64,000 bases of DNA from Batillaria attramentaria (Eukaryota > Mollusca > Gastropoda > Batillariidae): positions 413,473-477,472 of the forward strand of contig JACVVK020000476.1 in NCBI GenBank assembly GCA_018292915.2. The letters are read 5' to 3'. Both the position numbers and the translations under genes were made by a program. The notes beneath the pieces were generated by a model, which saw nothing but the letters and a program-made list of their open reading frames with translations, was not told the origin of the DNA and did not search any database. Shown here piece by piece: positions 10,162-22,454 of the stretch. Each line of letters starts with the position of its first letter. Position 1 is the stretch's first letter.

Positions 10162-11652
10162 TTACTGTCTTGGTATAGCTCGAAATGTGAAAGGCATCGG
10201 GGTGAACGTAAACCCTAGGATTCCTTCCAAAGATGGCAGCTGCCCGTCTTCCGGTGGAAGGAAGCGGAAGTGCTGTATCATGGCGGCCAGATAGAGGAAG
10301 AGCTCCATGCGGGCCAAGGATTCGCCCAGACACACGCGGCGACCTGTAGAGAACGGGATAAACTCCTCATACCGGATCAGTTTACCGTCCGGACCGATGA
10401 ACCTCTCAGGTCGGAATGTGTCAGGGTCTTCCCACACCTCAGGGTCGTGCAAAACGGAGTCCAGGTTTGGAATCACCGTGGTTCCCTTTGGGATGGTATA
10501 CCCGGCAAAGCTGACGTCACTGGATGTTGCGTGGGGGGCACTTAGGGGGGCGACGTTGGCAATGCGGAGAACTTCCGTCGTGGTAGCTTCGAGGTACGTC
10601 ATTTCCGGTCTGTCTTGCATTGTTGGTCTTCGGTCGACGCCGACGACCTTCCTGATCTCCTGGTGACACTTCTCCTGGACGTCGGGGTGATGTAGAAAGT
10701 AGGCGACGGCCCAGCGCAGTGTGGTGGCGGACGTCTCGGATCCTGCAGTAAACAAGTGAAGGATAACCATCGGCAGACTTTTCTCCGTGATGTAGGAGAC
10801 TTTCTGGTCGGCCTCGTCCTGTCGAACTCGTCTCAAGTAGGCAGTGATAAAGTCGTCCGGAGGATTGGGGCCGCCGTCCAGCTCCTGGATATGCCGAGTG
10901 ACGATGGGCTGGATAAAGGTATCCAGCAAAAGGCGAAGACCCCGGACAATGTCGTGCGTCTTAAAAGGGTCCCCAGGAATATGCCGCACAAATGGAAAGA
11001 GACCTGCAACAAGACTGGTCTGGCCAGCAACAATGGCGTCCATAGCCTTCATATAATCCTTGAATACCTGATCATCGTAGTCGAATCGCTTGCCGTAGAG
11101 AATGGAACAGATGTTGTTGGACACACTGATCTGTGTCAAGTGAGTCATGTCGAAGGGCTGGCCGTCCTTGCTGGCGATTGCCCGGATGTACTCGGTGACC
11201 TCCTCCTGAATCTTCTCCGTCAGAAGGTTCTTTCCCATTCCAAACTCTCGCAGAATCTCCAGGGAAGCTTTTCTTACTGTCTTCCATTCTGCTCCTGATG
11301 CGGCCACGATCCCTTTCTCGTCCGTTACGAGGAAAACCAGCCCGAATTCAGCTCTATCTGAAAAGACGTCTGCTTGCTTGACAAGAGCTTCCTTGATGAC
11401 CTTGTGACCGTTCAAGACGACCGTCAGCTGCTGGCCCATGTACAGGCTGAAGATTTCCCCATATTGACGCCGCCATGTTCGGAACGTCGCGAGGGGATCT
11501 TTACCCAACAGATGCAAGTGACCCAGCAGTGGCAGAGCGAAACCAGGGCCCGGGGGAAGGCGGGAGGATCGCCGGGGGTAGAGCCACAACAACAGCGATA
11601 GCAACAGTACCATCCCGGTCAGTAGTAGGGCGGTCGAGTCAAAGACAGTCAT
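10162..11652 (-). CDS. Cytochrome P450, clan 2 type, type C copy 1 (C1)
   Basis: Intact intronless frame of 496 residues, the usual length of a microsomal P450. It should oxidise a lipophilic substrate with electrons from NADPH-P450 reductase at the ER membrane. Visible features are an N-terminal anchor at about 7 to 24, a basic stop and LPPGP hinge at 32 to 36, the C-helix W123xxxR127 heme-propionate contact, and the I-helix AGSET at 303 to 307. These are followed by ExxR at 360 to 363, PERF at 415 to 418, and the heme loop FSTGRRVCLG at 434 to 443 with Cys441. The ATG at 11652 is chosen because MTVFDST is conserved in every copy. The segment after ExxR (IANVAPLSAPH) resembles type A and not C2 or C3. 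The clan 2 call rests on the I-helix and heme-loop wording; family and substrate are unknown. Confidence 0.95.
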   Translation of the reverse strand: MTVFDSTALLLTGMVLLLSLLLWLYPRRSSRLPPGPGFALPLLGHLHLLGKDPLATFRTWRRQYGEIFSLYMGQQLTVVLNGHKVIKEALVKQADVFSDRAEFGLVFLVTDEKGIVAASGAEWKTVRKASLEILREFGMGKNLLTEKIQEEVTEYIRAIASKDGQPFDMTHLTQISVSNNICSILYGKRFDYDDQVFKDYMKAMDAIVAGQTSLVAGLFPFVRHIPGDPFKTHDIVRGLRLLLDTFIQPIVTRHIQELDGGPNPPDDFITAYLRRVRQDEADQKVSYITEKSLPMVILHLFTAGSETSATTLRWAVAYFLHHPDVQEKCHQEIRKVVGVDRRPTMQDRPEMTYLEATTTEVLRIANVAPLSAPHATSSDVSFAGYTIPKGTTVIPNLDSVLHDPEVWEDPDTFRPERFIGPDGKLIRYEEFIPFSTGRRVCLGESLARMELFLYLAAMIQHFRFLPPEDGQLPSLEGILGFTFTPMPFTFRAIPRQ

Positions 11653-12376
11653 GTCGTGGGCAGTGAGTGAGCTGGTTGTAGAGCGTACAGATACTCCCTG
11701 CTAGGAAATCTGAAACGTTTAAACACAGATTTCTGTTACTGATAAATCAAATGCGACTTAGCAGTAATATAATATTAGTATAAGAGTGATGTTTCCTCGA
11801 CTTCATGTTGTATAATAAGCATGGGAGGCTTATATTAACATGACTCAGAAGATGCGTACTGACTTTCTCAAAATACGTAAGGTACGACCTGAAAAAAATA
11901 AAAATAAAATATCAGCAATAGATGTACAGCGAAAATCAAGTTCTTCATTTGGTGATTGCAAATCTACATGCACAAACTGCTGCCTACTGAAATCATTATC
12001 TAAGTGCGTAAGAGTAAATGTCTACATCTTTTCAATGCTTGGTGAACACATACCGCAGAGCGGTAACAATACACGAGAAGACTATTTTGGTCGTCCCTGC
12101 ACAGTGCATACAATATACTATTATGGGCTGGGTTCCGGGGGCTAGGGCCGTAGGTGTAGTTTGAGGAAGGTGACAGAGAAGAAAGTTGTAGCCCAAGGCT
12201 AGGTAGGCTTTAGATAGGGACTCGGGCATTGTTAACGTGGATATCGCCTTTGGTTACCAAAAGACAAACGGCCTTTCCCTTGGAGGTACATCGAGGGCTA
12301 CCGCATGGCTCTCGACCACTAGGCAGCAGTTTGTGCATCGGTGTTCAAGTCATGGTGCCATATGGGGTGTATATAG

Positions 12377-12434
12377 AGCTTACATGATTAGTTGGAACTT
12401 GGAGTGGTTTACGGCGAAACTAATCATGTAAGCT
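12377..12434. repeat. Perfect 17-bp inverted repeat, 24-bp loop
   Basis: The left arm AGCTTACATGATTAGTT (12377 to 12393) is exactly inverted at 12418 to 12434. It lies in unit 1-specific DNA and could fold as a hairpin. Confidence 0.9.
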
Positions 12435-13453
12435 GTTTATACCACGAGCATTTTCTTTTCTCTTGGAAAATCCAATTTAGTGATTCAAGTGCTCATATTT
12501 GACAGACCGTTTTACAGAGACAATTCCCACCGACATCGCGAAAAGAAGTTGTTCCATTCAAAACCACTGCGTGCTGTCTTGTTTTACGAGTTTGACGAAT
12601 GACATTAAACGTGAAGATGACACTGTTGATACAAATTGCCAACACAGTAAATTCAACCATGAAAAAATAATTTCAAAGTTTACTATCTGCTTGGCCATAT
12701 TCTTGCGCTAAATTCGTGTATCGGTGTAGAACTGGCTGCAAGCATCAGCCTCCCGGTAGAGAAGGGGGCGAAAAGTGTACGCGTGGGCAGATTCAAACAC
12801 ATTCGACATGTATTGCAGCGATGTGTCAATCAGGAAAGCGCCAAGTTTCACTTGGTTCACGCTGTGAAGGCCATATTTTCGAATTTTCATCACGGTAGGC
12901 AGAAAACAGTAGTTCGTCTGCTCATGTGTTGCCTCAGTTTTCGTCTGCTCGTGTGTCGTGCGTGTGCTCAACTCGTCTCCTTCCCTGCGTGGTGTGGCGG
13001 CGATTTTGGTGGCTATCTGTCTCGTTTACACGTTTCCGGGTAGCGTTTGGCTTCTTGTTTTGCTGTTCTCTGCATTGTCTTTCCGAATTCAGTCAACATC
13101 ACCTCATTTTTTTTTATCCATTTTCAGCGGTTTTAGTCTTAGCAGAAGGTCAGAAATCTCCATTTCAAGGTCACTGACAGGTGACGTAACTGGAGTGTGT
13201 TTTTGTGAACTCGTAAACCACTGGGTGGGTCATGGAAAGCAATAACTCACACTTTCGCTCTCTGTTTCTATCTTCAGACGTAAAGCACTCATAGTTAACT
13301 CACTGAAAATTTGCACTGGCGAGTGGTCAGTGGCGACTGGTGTAACTTGAAGGGACAGGAATGTTTGGCGGCACATACACGTATATGTCATAGTACGTAT
13401 ATACGTTTTCCATATTGAGTTTCACATGAAAAGTGAACTGAAGTAGGATTCGT

Positions 13454-13517
<64 letters not shown>
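13454..13517. repeat. (CA)n microsatellite
   Basis: Pure CA run in the unit 1-specific insert. Confidence 0.95.
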
Positions 13518-13520
<3 letters not shown>

Positions 13521-14460
13521 TGTCACAGTAGTTCTGAGTCAGTGAATCAACTGGGATAAAATGTCTTCGTCAGTGTACGGCATTGCACAAAATCGGACAA
13601 CTCAACGTTAAAACTTTCATTCTATTTTGAAAACAGTGAAACTGCATTACCTCAGTATAGATTGCGCGGTGCCAGTTCAGTTTTAAGGCCGTAATCTGGC
13701 GTCACCGCATTCCCGCTGTGTGGAATGCGCGCGTGACTGAGCACTGAGTTGGAATATGGGCTGCCTGTGTTATCATGCATGTCAGTGTGTCGTCGTCGGA
13801 TCGCCGCGCGCGCACAGGAGAGTGTAGACAAAAGGCCGGTTGCCGCCGTCCACACATTCTGTGCTGTCTGCTGTGCAATTATGCGCTGCGCAATTGGACA
13901 CCCCAACTCAGTCGAGCCCGCGAACCGCGTGACATGGCCCGCAGCGCTGTAGTGGAAATTCGGTTCTACCGACCTATATTTCAGCAGAGCATGTATACTG
14001 AGAGGACCCCAGCATTCACTGACAGTTAAAACTGCACGAGTCCAACGCTCTACCATTCCGCTAGACTAATTGGTACACAGTGTACAGAAAGTCAGTTGGC
14101 ATACGGAGGTAGATGGTACACCGACAGACACACAGTATGTAGGTATACAGACTGACATACAGTATATTGATATACTAACCTTACAGTTTCGTAGAACGGA
14201 TTCGTCAGTTTGTGCAGCCGCTCAGTAAGGAGGTTAGCGCCGCCCTTCACCACTACTGCTGCTGCTACTCAGTGCTCGCGGACCAGTGGCTGGTGCATTC
14301 GCCGGTGTAACAGCAGTGTACTCCACCAGCGAAAATCACTCCCCGACCAAATCAAGCAACCGCGGACTCGGCAACAAACCAAGCAGCTAAACAACTACAC
14401 CACCGCCGCCACCAACCACCTCCAAACCAGAACTTGAAGGGCCGAGTACTACCCCCCCCC

Positions 14461-14592
14461 AAAAAAAAAAAAAATAAATAAAAAAATAAAAAAATAAATA
14501 AATAAATAAATAAAAATAAAAATAAATAATAAATAAATAAATAAAATAAATAAATAAATAAATAAATAAAAATAAAAATGAAAAAAAAAAAC
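14461..14592. repeat. (TAAA)n-rich low-complexity tract
   Basis: Irregular AAAT/AAATA repeats, specific to unit 2. Confidence 0.9.
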
Positions 14593-15459
14593 TCTTTAGT
14601 TTCAGCCCCAGACACTCTGCAACGGCTGAAGCACAACTGGCGCGCTGTCACTTTTGTATACATGTGTTACTGCCAAGCAGACACACGTTGTTTATTGTAA
14701 TGAGACTATTCGGCGAGCGTGTAATAGTGTCAGGGGTACACACGTAACTTGTTTTTTTTTTTTTCTTTTCTTTTTGGAACCTCAGTTGTAGGCTCGCTAC
14801 AAGCCATAGAAGTGTATATTTTTAAGGTAAAAGAGGTCAAGGTCAAATTGGATGCTTGTGATGTTCTTTTTGGCTATCGAGGACATGAGATCAAGGCCAC
14901 TGTAAATTGGATTAACCATATCATTTTAATTGGGAAATGTGTGTGAGCATCTTTAAAAAACGAAATGCTCCATACCCCCTAGAAATAATTTTCAATCAAC
15001 AAATTCAGTTAAGAAAACTTTAAATCTGGTGGGTTCTTTCCACTTGCTTTTGTTGTTTTTTTTTTTTTGGCGGGGGAAGGGAGGGGTTTGTTGTTTTTTG
15101 TTCGTTTGTCACGTGTCCATCATCAGTAGACAAATTGTAGTGTTGTATTCAGAACCAATGAAGACGGTACGCTCAGCCAAGTTAAAAAGAAAATAAATGA
15201 AAATAAATAATAAAAACACAGAATGAAGAAACATTATTTTATGGACACCGCTACACAAAGCAACACGATAGCCCGGGCGTAACGTCAGTTAACATTCAAG
15301 ATGAACTCCAGGGCACAGATGGCTCGGGTCACTGTATACGTATGCATAATGCGCCCCAGGTCAATGCCGCTTAATCCAGCTCTGAGCTGGGACGTTCAGT
15401 CAGTGGTTCACGTGTTATACCGGCTAACAACAAACTAGACAGGCACAGTTTTCTTTTGT

Positions 15460-15465
15460 TTTATT
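15460..15465 (-). terminator. Presumed poly(A) signal of A2
   Basis: AATAAA on the minus strand, conserved position relative to the other A copies. Confidence 0.45.
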
Positions 15466-15698
15466 GAGGAGGATCGTGGATACATTAATTTTGTACAATT
15501 ACTGCGAATACTTTCGACCATACACAAGTTTCAGGAGTACTGTACAGCTGCCGTATGATGATAGTAAAAATACAGCTGTACATTTGCCAAGTGTGAGTGT
15601 TTAGCTCGTAACGTATTATCACATGTACTCGACGAATGTTCAAACTGTTGTTTTTCAGTGGCATTCACTCATTCCTGAAGTGCACAGGAAATGTATGT

Positions 15699-17193
15699 TC
15701 AAAGTCGCGGCACAGCTCGGAATGTGAAAGGCTTCGGGGAGCAAATAACCCCCAGGATTCCTTCCAAAGATGGCATCTGACCGTCTTCCGGTGGCAGAAA
15801 GCGGAAGTGCTGTATCATGGCGGCCAGATAGAGGAAGAGCTCCATGCGAGCCAAGGATTCGCCCAGACACACGCGGCGACCTGTAGAGAACGGGATAAAC
15901 TCCTCATACCGGATCAGTTTACCGTCCGGACCGATGAACCTCTCAGGTCGGAATGTGTCAGGATCGCCCCACACCTCAGGGTCGTACAGAACGGAGTCCA
16001 GGTTTGGAATCACCATGGTTCCCTTCGGAATGGTCCATCCAGATATTCTGACGTCACAAGGTGTTGCGTGAGGGATGTTCAATGGGGCGATATTGGCTAT
16101 GCGGAGAATTTCCGTCGTCGTGGCTTCGAGGTACGTCATTTCCGCCGGGTCTGTCTTGCATGGTCGGGCTTCGGTCAACGCCGATAACATCCACGATCTC
16201 CTGGTGACACTTCTCCTGGACGTCGGGGTGATAAAGAAAGTAGACGACGGCCCAACGCAGTGTGGTTGCTGTTGTCTCGGATCCTGCAACAAACAATTGA
16301 AAGATAACCAACGGTAGACCTTCCTCCGTGATGTAGGAGACTTTGTGATCGGCCTCGTCCTGCCGAACTCGTCTCAAGTAGGCCGTGATGAAGTCGTCCG
16401 GAGGATTGGGTCCGCCGTCCAGCTCCTGGATATGCCGAGTGACGATGGGCTGGATGAAGGTGTCCAACAAAACGCGGTAATCACAGATTGTTTTGCGAGC
16501 CTTGAACGGATCCCCAGGAATATGCCGCACAAATGGGAAGAGGGCTCCAACAGAACTGTCCTGGTTAGCAAGGACGGTGTCAATCGCCTTCATAAAATCC
16601 TTAAATTCCTGATCATCGTAATCGAAACGCTTGCCGAAGAGAATGGAACAGATGTTGTTGGACACACTGATCTGTGTCAAGCGAGTCACGTCAAAGGGCT
16701 TGCCGTTCTTGCTGGCGATTGTCCGGATGTACTCGGTGACCTCCTCCTGAATCTTCTGCGCCAGGAGGTTCGTCCCCATTCCAAAGTCTCGTAGAATCTC
16801 AAGGCAAGCTTTTCGTACTGTCTTCCATTCTGCTCCAGATGCGAGCACAATTCCTTTCTTTTCGGATACAAGATCATTCAACGGAAAAACGGGTCTGTCG
16901 GAAAAGGCGTGTGCTTGCTTGACAAGCGCTTCCTTGATGACCTTGTGACCGTTCAAGACGACCGTCAGCTGCCGGCCCATGTACAGGCTGAAGATGTCCC
17001 CGTACTGACGCCGCCATTTTCGGAACGTCTCCCGGGGGTCTTTTCCCATCAGATGCAAGTGACCGAGTAGTGGCAGAGCGAAACCAGGGCCCGGGGGAAG
17101 GTGGGAAGATCGCCGGGGGTAGAGCCACAACAGCAGCGATAGCAACAGCACCACCCCGGTCAACAGTAGGGCGGTCGAGTCAAAGACAGTCAT
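15699..17193 (-). pseudogene. Cytochrome P450 type A copy 2, 4-bp frameshift
   Basis: ATG at 17193 and stop at 15699. It is 1495 bp against 1491 in A3 and A4. The extra four bases lie at about 16144 to 16148, where TTTCCGGTCTG of the other copies reads TTTCCGCCGGGTCTG. The N-terminal frame holds the anchor, the C-helix WxxxR and the AGSETT I-helix, then runs into about 28 foreign residues and stops near 16054. The second frame continues with ExxR, PERF and FSTGRRVCLG. Without the heme-cysteine half the product cannot be a working P450. A 4-bp insertion with partial duplication is not a typical homopolymer read error, so I take this as a real lesion or a real allele. Confidence 0.85.
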
Positions 17194-18108
17194 GTCGTGG
17201 TCAGTGAGTGACTGTGGAACGCGCAGGTACTCCCAGCTAGGGAATCTGAAATGTTTCAACGAAGACATCAGTTACAGCCTAACGAATTGCGTGCGAGGTA
17301 AATCAGTCTGCAAACGTTTAGTTAGTAAAGTTGGAAATCCCTAACCCAAAAGAGGCGAGGAGACTTTCAAGGTATATCACTACACTCACTTCCATCACCG
17401 TTTCCTTCAAGTCAAGGTTATAATTACATAGGTCTGTACTGAGGCCGCAATCCAACGTAACGCCTGCAGTCTGAGGGATTAAAGTGCTGGCTACAGTATA
17501 ATGTTTCAAGCTATTCAGTCATGGGTACACACATACACGCACACCACAGGATGGTAACACAGTACAACCAGGACAAGTTATCCAACGACTCTACGTCCGC
17601 AGAAATGCAAAACCCGCAACGCCTGGCTGCCTGCTGCAATTCTTCTTTTTGAAGGGGCTAATGGTACCATGTGTATGCTCACAGATCGGTCTGCCGAGTT
17701 GTTTTCGTGGTACAGTGTATCTACCATCACATCACTAAGAAACCTAAACGCTGACAGCGCCTGTAATGCTGGCACTGACTCAGTAGGAGCGTACTCGATC
17801 ATGACGCGGCGACCACACTGATCACTCCAGTATTGTAACAACAGTCAACAGAATTTGAATGTTCGACCGCTCGCGTAAAGTGTAAACAGTATTGTGTCGC
17901 CTTAAGAGCTGTACTTATCATCAAGATAGAGAGTACTGCGGGCGTACAGGCGCACTCACGAGCGAAACTGTCCCCCAAACATAATTTGGCGTAGCAAAGA
18001 TGAAATTAGCCCGTCTAAGCTAAAAAACAAACAAACAAGAGCAACAAAACAACAGCAGCAGCAACAACTGATAACACCACCACCACCACCACTATCAACA
18101 ACAACAAC

Positions 18109-18175
<67 letters not shown>

Positions 18176-19070
18176 CTAGTTAGTATACTGACCTTACACA
18201 TCCGAGAGGCACCGGGATTTGTCAGGTTTCGTAGCCGGGAACACTGACACACTTAACACACACGGGTAAACAGGTCAGCGTTTTTATTTTTTTGTTTTTT
18301 TTTAGCTCTACTACAGTTACGCTGTGCTAGTTGGACTGCGTAGCACGCAGACAGCCTTTATCGCTGGTAAGGCACAAACCGCTGTGTTTGCGTGTTGTGC
18401 AGAACTTGCGTTATTCTAAATCATGCAGACACACTTTTTATTGTCATGAGATTCGTCGAACGTGAAGTACACTACTCAAATAAATGCAAGGACCACCTTC
18501 AACTGTTGATGTTTGGAAATGGAAGGTCATATTTCGTCAGCGCTCCGGGATGCCCCCCCCCTCCCCCACCCGGACAACATCTTCGAGTTCTTGAAGGAGT
18601 CCAACTCGTTTTATAAAATATAGTCTCTTAAAATTATGGACTTTCCTTGACTGACTTGTTTAGTTTCATAGACTTTGATGTGCAAAAACATGTTTATATC
18701 ATTTAAACCAGACATATTTTCAACATATAGACTGGTGAAAAAAAAAAGTCAAGGACCACCTTGAATTCTACATGCTGTTTTTAAATGGTCATATTCCCAA
18801 ACATTGTTAATACAGATGAACCAAACTCCGCAGCTGTGTTAACAACAAATCAGATGATGCTGTGAAAGCAAAAAATCTTGCACATCCACTTCCGGTACAT
18901 CGGGCCGGATGCTTAATTATTCAGCTAAGTGCCAAAAATTCAATCACACTTAACTTATCTGCAAATGCGCAAAAGCATGTTTTTAACATAATGATGGATG
19001 GGTGTGGAAGAATGAATGTTTGGCTTTGACTTCTGCTCATTTGTTTCCCTTTGCAAGCTGGTGTGGTTTC
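17194..19070. other. Spacer between A2 and B2
   Basis: Homologous to 3046 to 5177 but about 250 bp shorter. A stretch including the CAG/CAA part of the microsatellite and the CTGTGCTGACCCGACACT segment is missing, with (CA)n running straight into the CAGACCTAGTTAG segment at about 18173. No gene seen. Confidence 0.7.
18111..18172. repeat. (CA)n microsatellite
   Basis: CA run at a likely deletion junction relative to units 1, 3 and 4. Confidence 0.95.
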
Positions 19071-19670
19071 TTAATATGGCATGGCAACATCGTCGTAGTC
19101 GAATCGCTTACCGTAGAGAATGGAACAGATGTTGTTGGACACACTGATCTGTGTCAAGTGAGTCATGTCAAAGGGCTGGCCGTTCTTGCTGGCGATTGTC
19201 CGAATGTACTCGGTGATCTCCTCCTGAATCTTCTGCGCCAGGAAGTTCGTCCCCACTCCAAATTCTCGTAGGATCTCAAGGCAAGCCCTCCGTACTGTCT
19301 TCCATTCCTCCCCAGATGCGTTCGCGATACCTTTCTGGTCCGTCACGAGGAAAGCGAATCCGAAGTCGGGTCTGTCGGAAAAGACGTCTGCTTGCTTGAC
19401 AAGCGCTTCCTTGATGACCTTGTGACCGTTCAAGACGACCGTCAGCTGCCGGCCCATGTACAGGCTGAAGATGTCCCCGTACTGACGCCGCCATTTTCGG
19501 AACGTCGCAAGGGGGTCTTTCCCCATCAGGTGCAAGTGACCGAGTAGTGGCAGAGCGAAACCAGGGCCCGGGGGAAGGTGGGAAGATTGCCGGGGGTAGA
19601 GCCACAACAGCAGCGATAGCAGCAGCACCACCCCGGTCAACAGTAGGGCGGTCGAGTCAAAGACAGTCAT
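19071..19670 (-). pseudogene. Cytochrome P450 type B copy 2, truncated fragment (199 aa)
   Basis: Same fragment as B1: ATG at 19670, P450 residues 1 to 194, then VAMPY and stop. An in-frame ATG at 19817 would add 49 residues, but the MTVFDST start is shared with every other copy and is preferred. It differs from B1 at a few residues, for example a Gln after the basic cluster of the anchor (YPRQSS). Catalytic parts are absent. Confidence 0.85.
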
Positions 19671-20526
19671 GTCGTGGGCAGTGAGTGAGCTGGCTGTAGA
19701 ACGTGCAGACATTCTCTGCTCGGGAATGTGAAATGTTTCAACACAGACTTCAGTTATTGAAAAATCAAATGCGACGTAGCACCAATATAACAAATACGGT
19801 GCTAATTGTATAAGCATGACGTTTCCTCAACTGCATGTTGTATACTAATCATGAGAGATTTAACATGACTCAGAAGATGAATACTGACTTTCTCAAAAGA
19901 AATAGATAAATATAAATATACGGAAGGTGTCCGGTCAAAATCGTTTCATAAAAAAGTTACCGTCGAAAATTGTTCAGTTGCTGACTGCAACATGCACATG
20001 CACTAAGCGCTGTCTACTGGAACTGTCTACCGCAAATACACATTGCTTAAGTTAACTGCTGGCTCTAACGTCTACAGCTTTTCAATGCTGGGTACACACA
20101 TACCGCAGAGATGTAACTGAATACACCTGAAGATTATTGTGGACGTCCCTGCACAAGTCATACAAATATGGAGATGACAGGTGTCCACGGGTGCCTCATG
20201 GGGTGTATATGGACGACGGTGGGTGGGTGTTTGGGGGTTTAACGTCCTTTTCCACCACATAGGGTGATATCAAAGACGGGGAAACGATGGAAAAAGCCAG
20301 CACAAATGTATATGGACTGGGAATGTAGGGGTACAGATAGGTTTTCAATATGGGTTTCACATATAAAAGTGAAAATGGGATTCGCATGGGTTCTACATTG
20401 TGGGATTCATCTGGGATTGAAGTGGAAGCCCACATTAACACCATTTCCTCCCTACATAGATCCCATAATTATGCCGTTTTCGGATCCTTTGAGGCGTCTA
20501 CTTTGTTTGTACTTTCGGTTCCTCCG

Positions 20527-20628
<102 letters not shown>

Positions 20629-22454
20629 CGTTGCCAGTCGTGGAAACGACAAGTGCGTGGCATGGCCTGTAGCGCTGTAGTGGAATCTGGGCTGTACCGA
20701 CCTGTATTTTTCAGTTTCAGGGCGCCGCCTCCTGAATGCGTGTCCCCCGCCCATACTGTGCTCATGTGAACGCGATGTTTGCCCACGGAAACTTTCTGAA
20801 CGTGAAGCAAAACTTCAGACTTGCATCATGCGTGATGCAGGCCACCGGATAGAAGTCCTTCATTCATCCTACTGAAAACAGATTTTTGTACAGACCTGAA
20901 AAGGCCAGCACAAATTAATATTAAAGCCGTGATTCGCCGACTGAACTCACGACCCAAACATTCCGGCAGTTCACCGAAAGCCCAACGCTCTACCATTCCG
21001 CTAGACCTAAGTGGTTTACAGACTACAGAACGTCAGTTGGCATACGGAGGTAGATCCATGGTAGACAAATACACAGTATGTATATGACATACAGTAAGCT
21101 GATGTACAAACCTTGCAGTTTTGGACAACGGATTCGTCAGTTTGTGCAGCCGCTCAGCAGAAGACACACTCGTAGCATCCAGGGTAAAGGGGTCAGCGTC
21201 TGTTAACACAGCTCAGTGCTCGCGGACAAGTGGCTCGTGCATTCGCCGGTGTAACAGCAATGTACTCCACCTACAAAAAATCACTTCCCGACCAAATCAA
21301 GCAACCAACTCGGCAATAAACCAGCCAGCAAAAACAACTACAACACCACCACCACCACCATAACTTGACATCAACCACCCCGAAACTAAGAACTTGAAGA
21401 ACGAGTATTGTCCCCCCCCCCCCCCCCCCCCCAACGAAAAAGAAGAAAAAAAAATCGTGTGCTACTGTCAAGCAAACACACGTTCTTTATTGACTTGAGA
21501 TTCGGCGAACCCTCACCCTAAAAATTTGAATGTCTCCTTTCCGCCCAAGTGCCAGGTCTCACCTCTAAAAGTTGGTAATTAACAAACAACAACAACAACA
21601 ACAACAAAAACCCAACAAAAAACCGCTGTGTACACTGTGGCCGTCTTATCAGGCTACTTGGTAACCTTTTGAGACCGGGTCATACCCGGCCCCTATTTAC
21701 TGATATTTTGTTTACAACGTTGCACTGCTGTACTCCCCTTTTGTTCTTACTCCCGCTGTCCCTCTAGCCACCCGTTCTACCCTTCCCCGGCCACCCCTGT
21801 TGTTCCCTGGCCTTTGTTCCCTGGCCAGCCCTGTTTCCTGCCCACCAGCCGCACACGCGCAGTGTTGCGTATCCGCGGTGGCGCGCGTGTCAATCAGTTG
21901 TGTTTGTTTGTGTCTGTTTAGTGTCAAGTATCCCCGTAGTCCCTTCACTTAGAATAATTCTCTAAACGGCAGTAGTTTCCTGACAGTTTGTACATTTTAA
22001 TCATGTTTTGTTTTTAGCGCTGTTTTGTAGTTTAATGGGTGTATTTTGTGATTCTAACCACTTTTCAAATGCGTGGTATCTGTCTTTGCGCTACTTTATC
22101 GGCGATAGAAAATTGTCTGTGTTTTGATGAGATCTTAAACTATTATAGTCTTAAAATACTTTTTCACGCTTTTTTAGGCGCACTTTGTTTGAAGTTTCTA
22201 GCTGTTATCTAACGCCCGCTGTGATTCGTTTTCCTTGTGTTAAGAAACACAAATTTCGCTGCGCCTGGCCCACGCGCTCTGCTTTTCGCTGTACTTGGGG
22301 CAGTGCTTTCTTTGTGGCCCGCGCTGGGTGCATAAGTAGCCTCGAGCTACGCCTCGATCACTACACAGTCGCCAGCCAGCCCTGCAGCGAGTCACTGCAC
22401 GTGTCCACGAATTGTCGCTCTCCGCTCTGCCATTTGTACTGTTTTCCCGTAATA

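Larger units (their letters stand above)
1..14128. repeat. Tandem unit 1 of the P450 array (A1-B1-C1)
   Basis: First visible copy of the large repeat. Its first bases match those at about 29847 and 45678, and in diverged form about 14129. It contains A1 (broken), B1 (truncated) and C1 (intact). It is shorter than units 2 and 3 because it lacks the MITE pair region found upstream of C2 and C3. It carries its own 1.6 kb insert at about 12116 to 13720. The array probably continues to the left of the window. Confidence 0.85.
11653..14128. other. Spacer between C1 and unit 2
   Basis: C1 upstream region, then about 1.6 kb (12116 to 13720) found in this unit only, with a hairpin at 12377 to 12434 and a (CA)n tract. 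From about 13720 it rejoins sequence shared with units 2 and 3. About 13954 is an empty site for the GGCTACG MITE, and 13996 to 14068 is a SINE head relic. No gene seen. Confidence 0.7.
14129..15698. other. Spacer 3' of A2
   Basis: Homologous to 1 to 1551. In place of the (CAA)/(A) stretch it has a long TAAA-rich tract, and the (GT)n of the other units is reduced to a T-run at about 15055. The presumed A2 poly(A) signal is at 15460 to 15465. No gene seen. Confidence 0.7.

Noticed and set aside
10756..11298. Plus-strand open frames of up to about 180 codons inside the P450 genes, here and in all other copies.
   Set aside because: Antisense shadows of the P450 frames, without domains of their own.
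14749..14946. Open stretch in every A spacer (VYIFKVKEVKVKLDACDVLF).
   Set aside because: It is conserved only because the units are recent copies. No domain, no clear start context, and broken at different points in other units.
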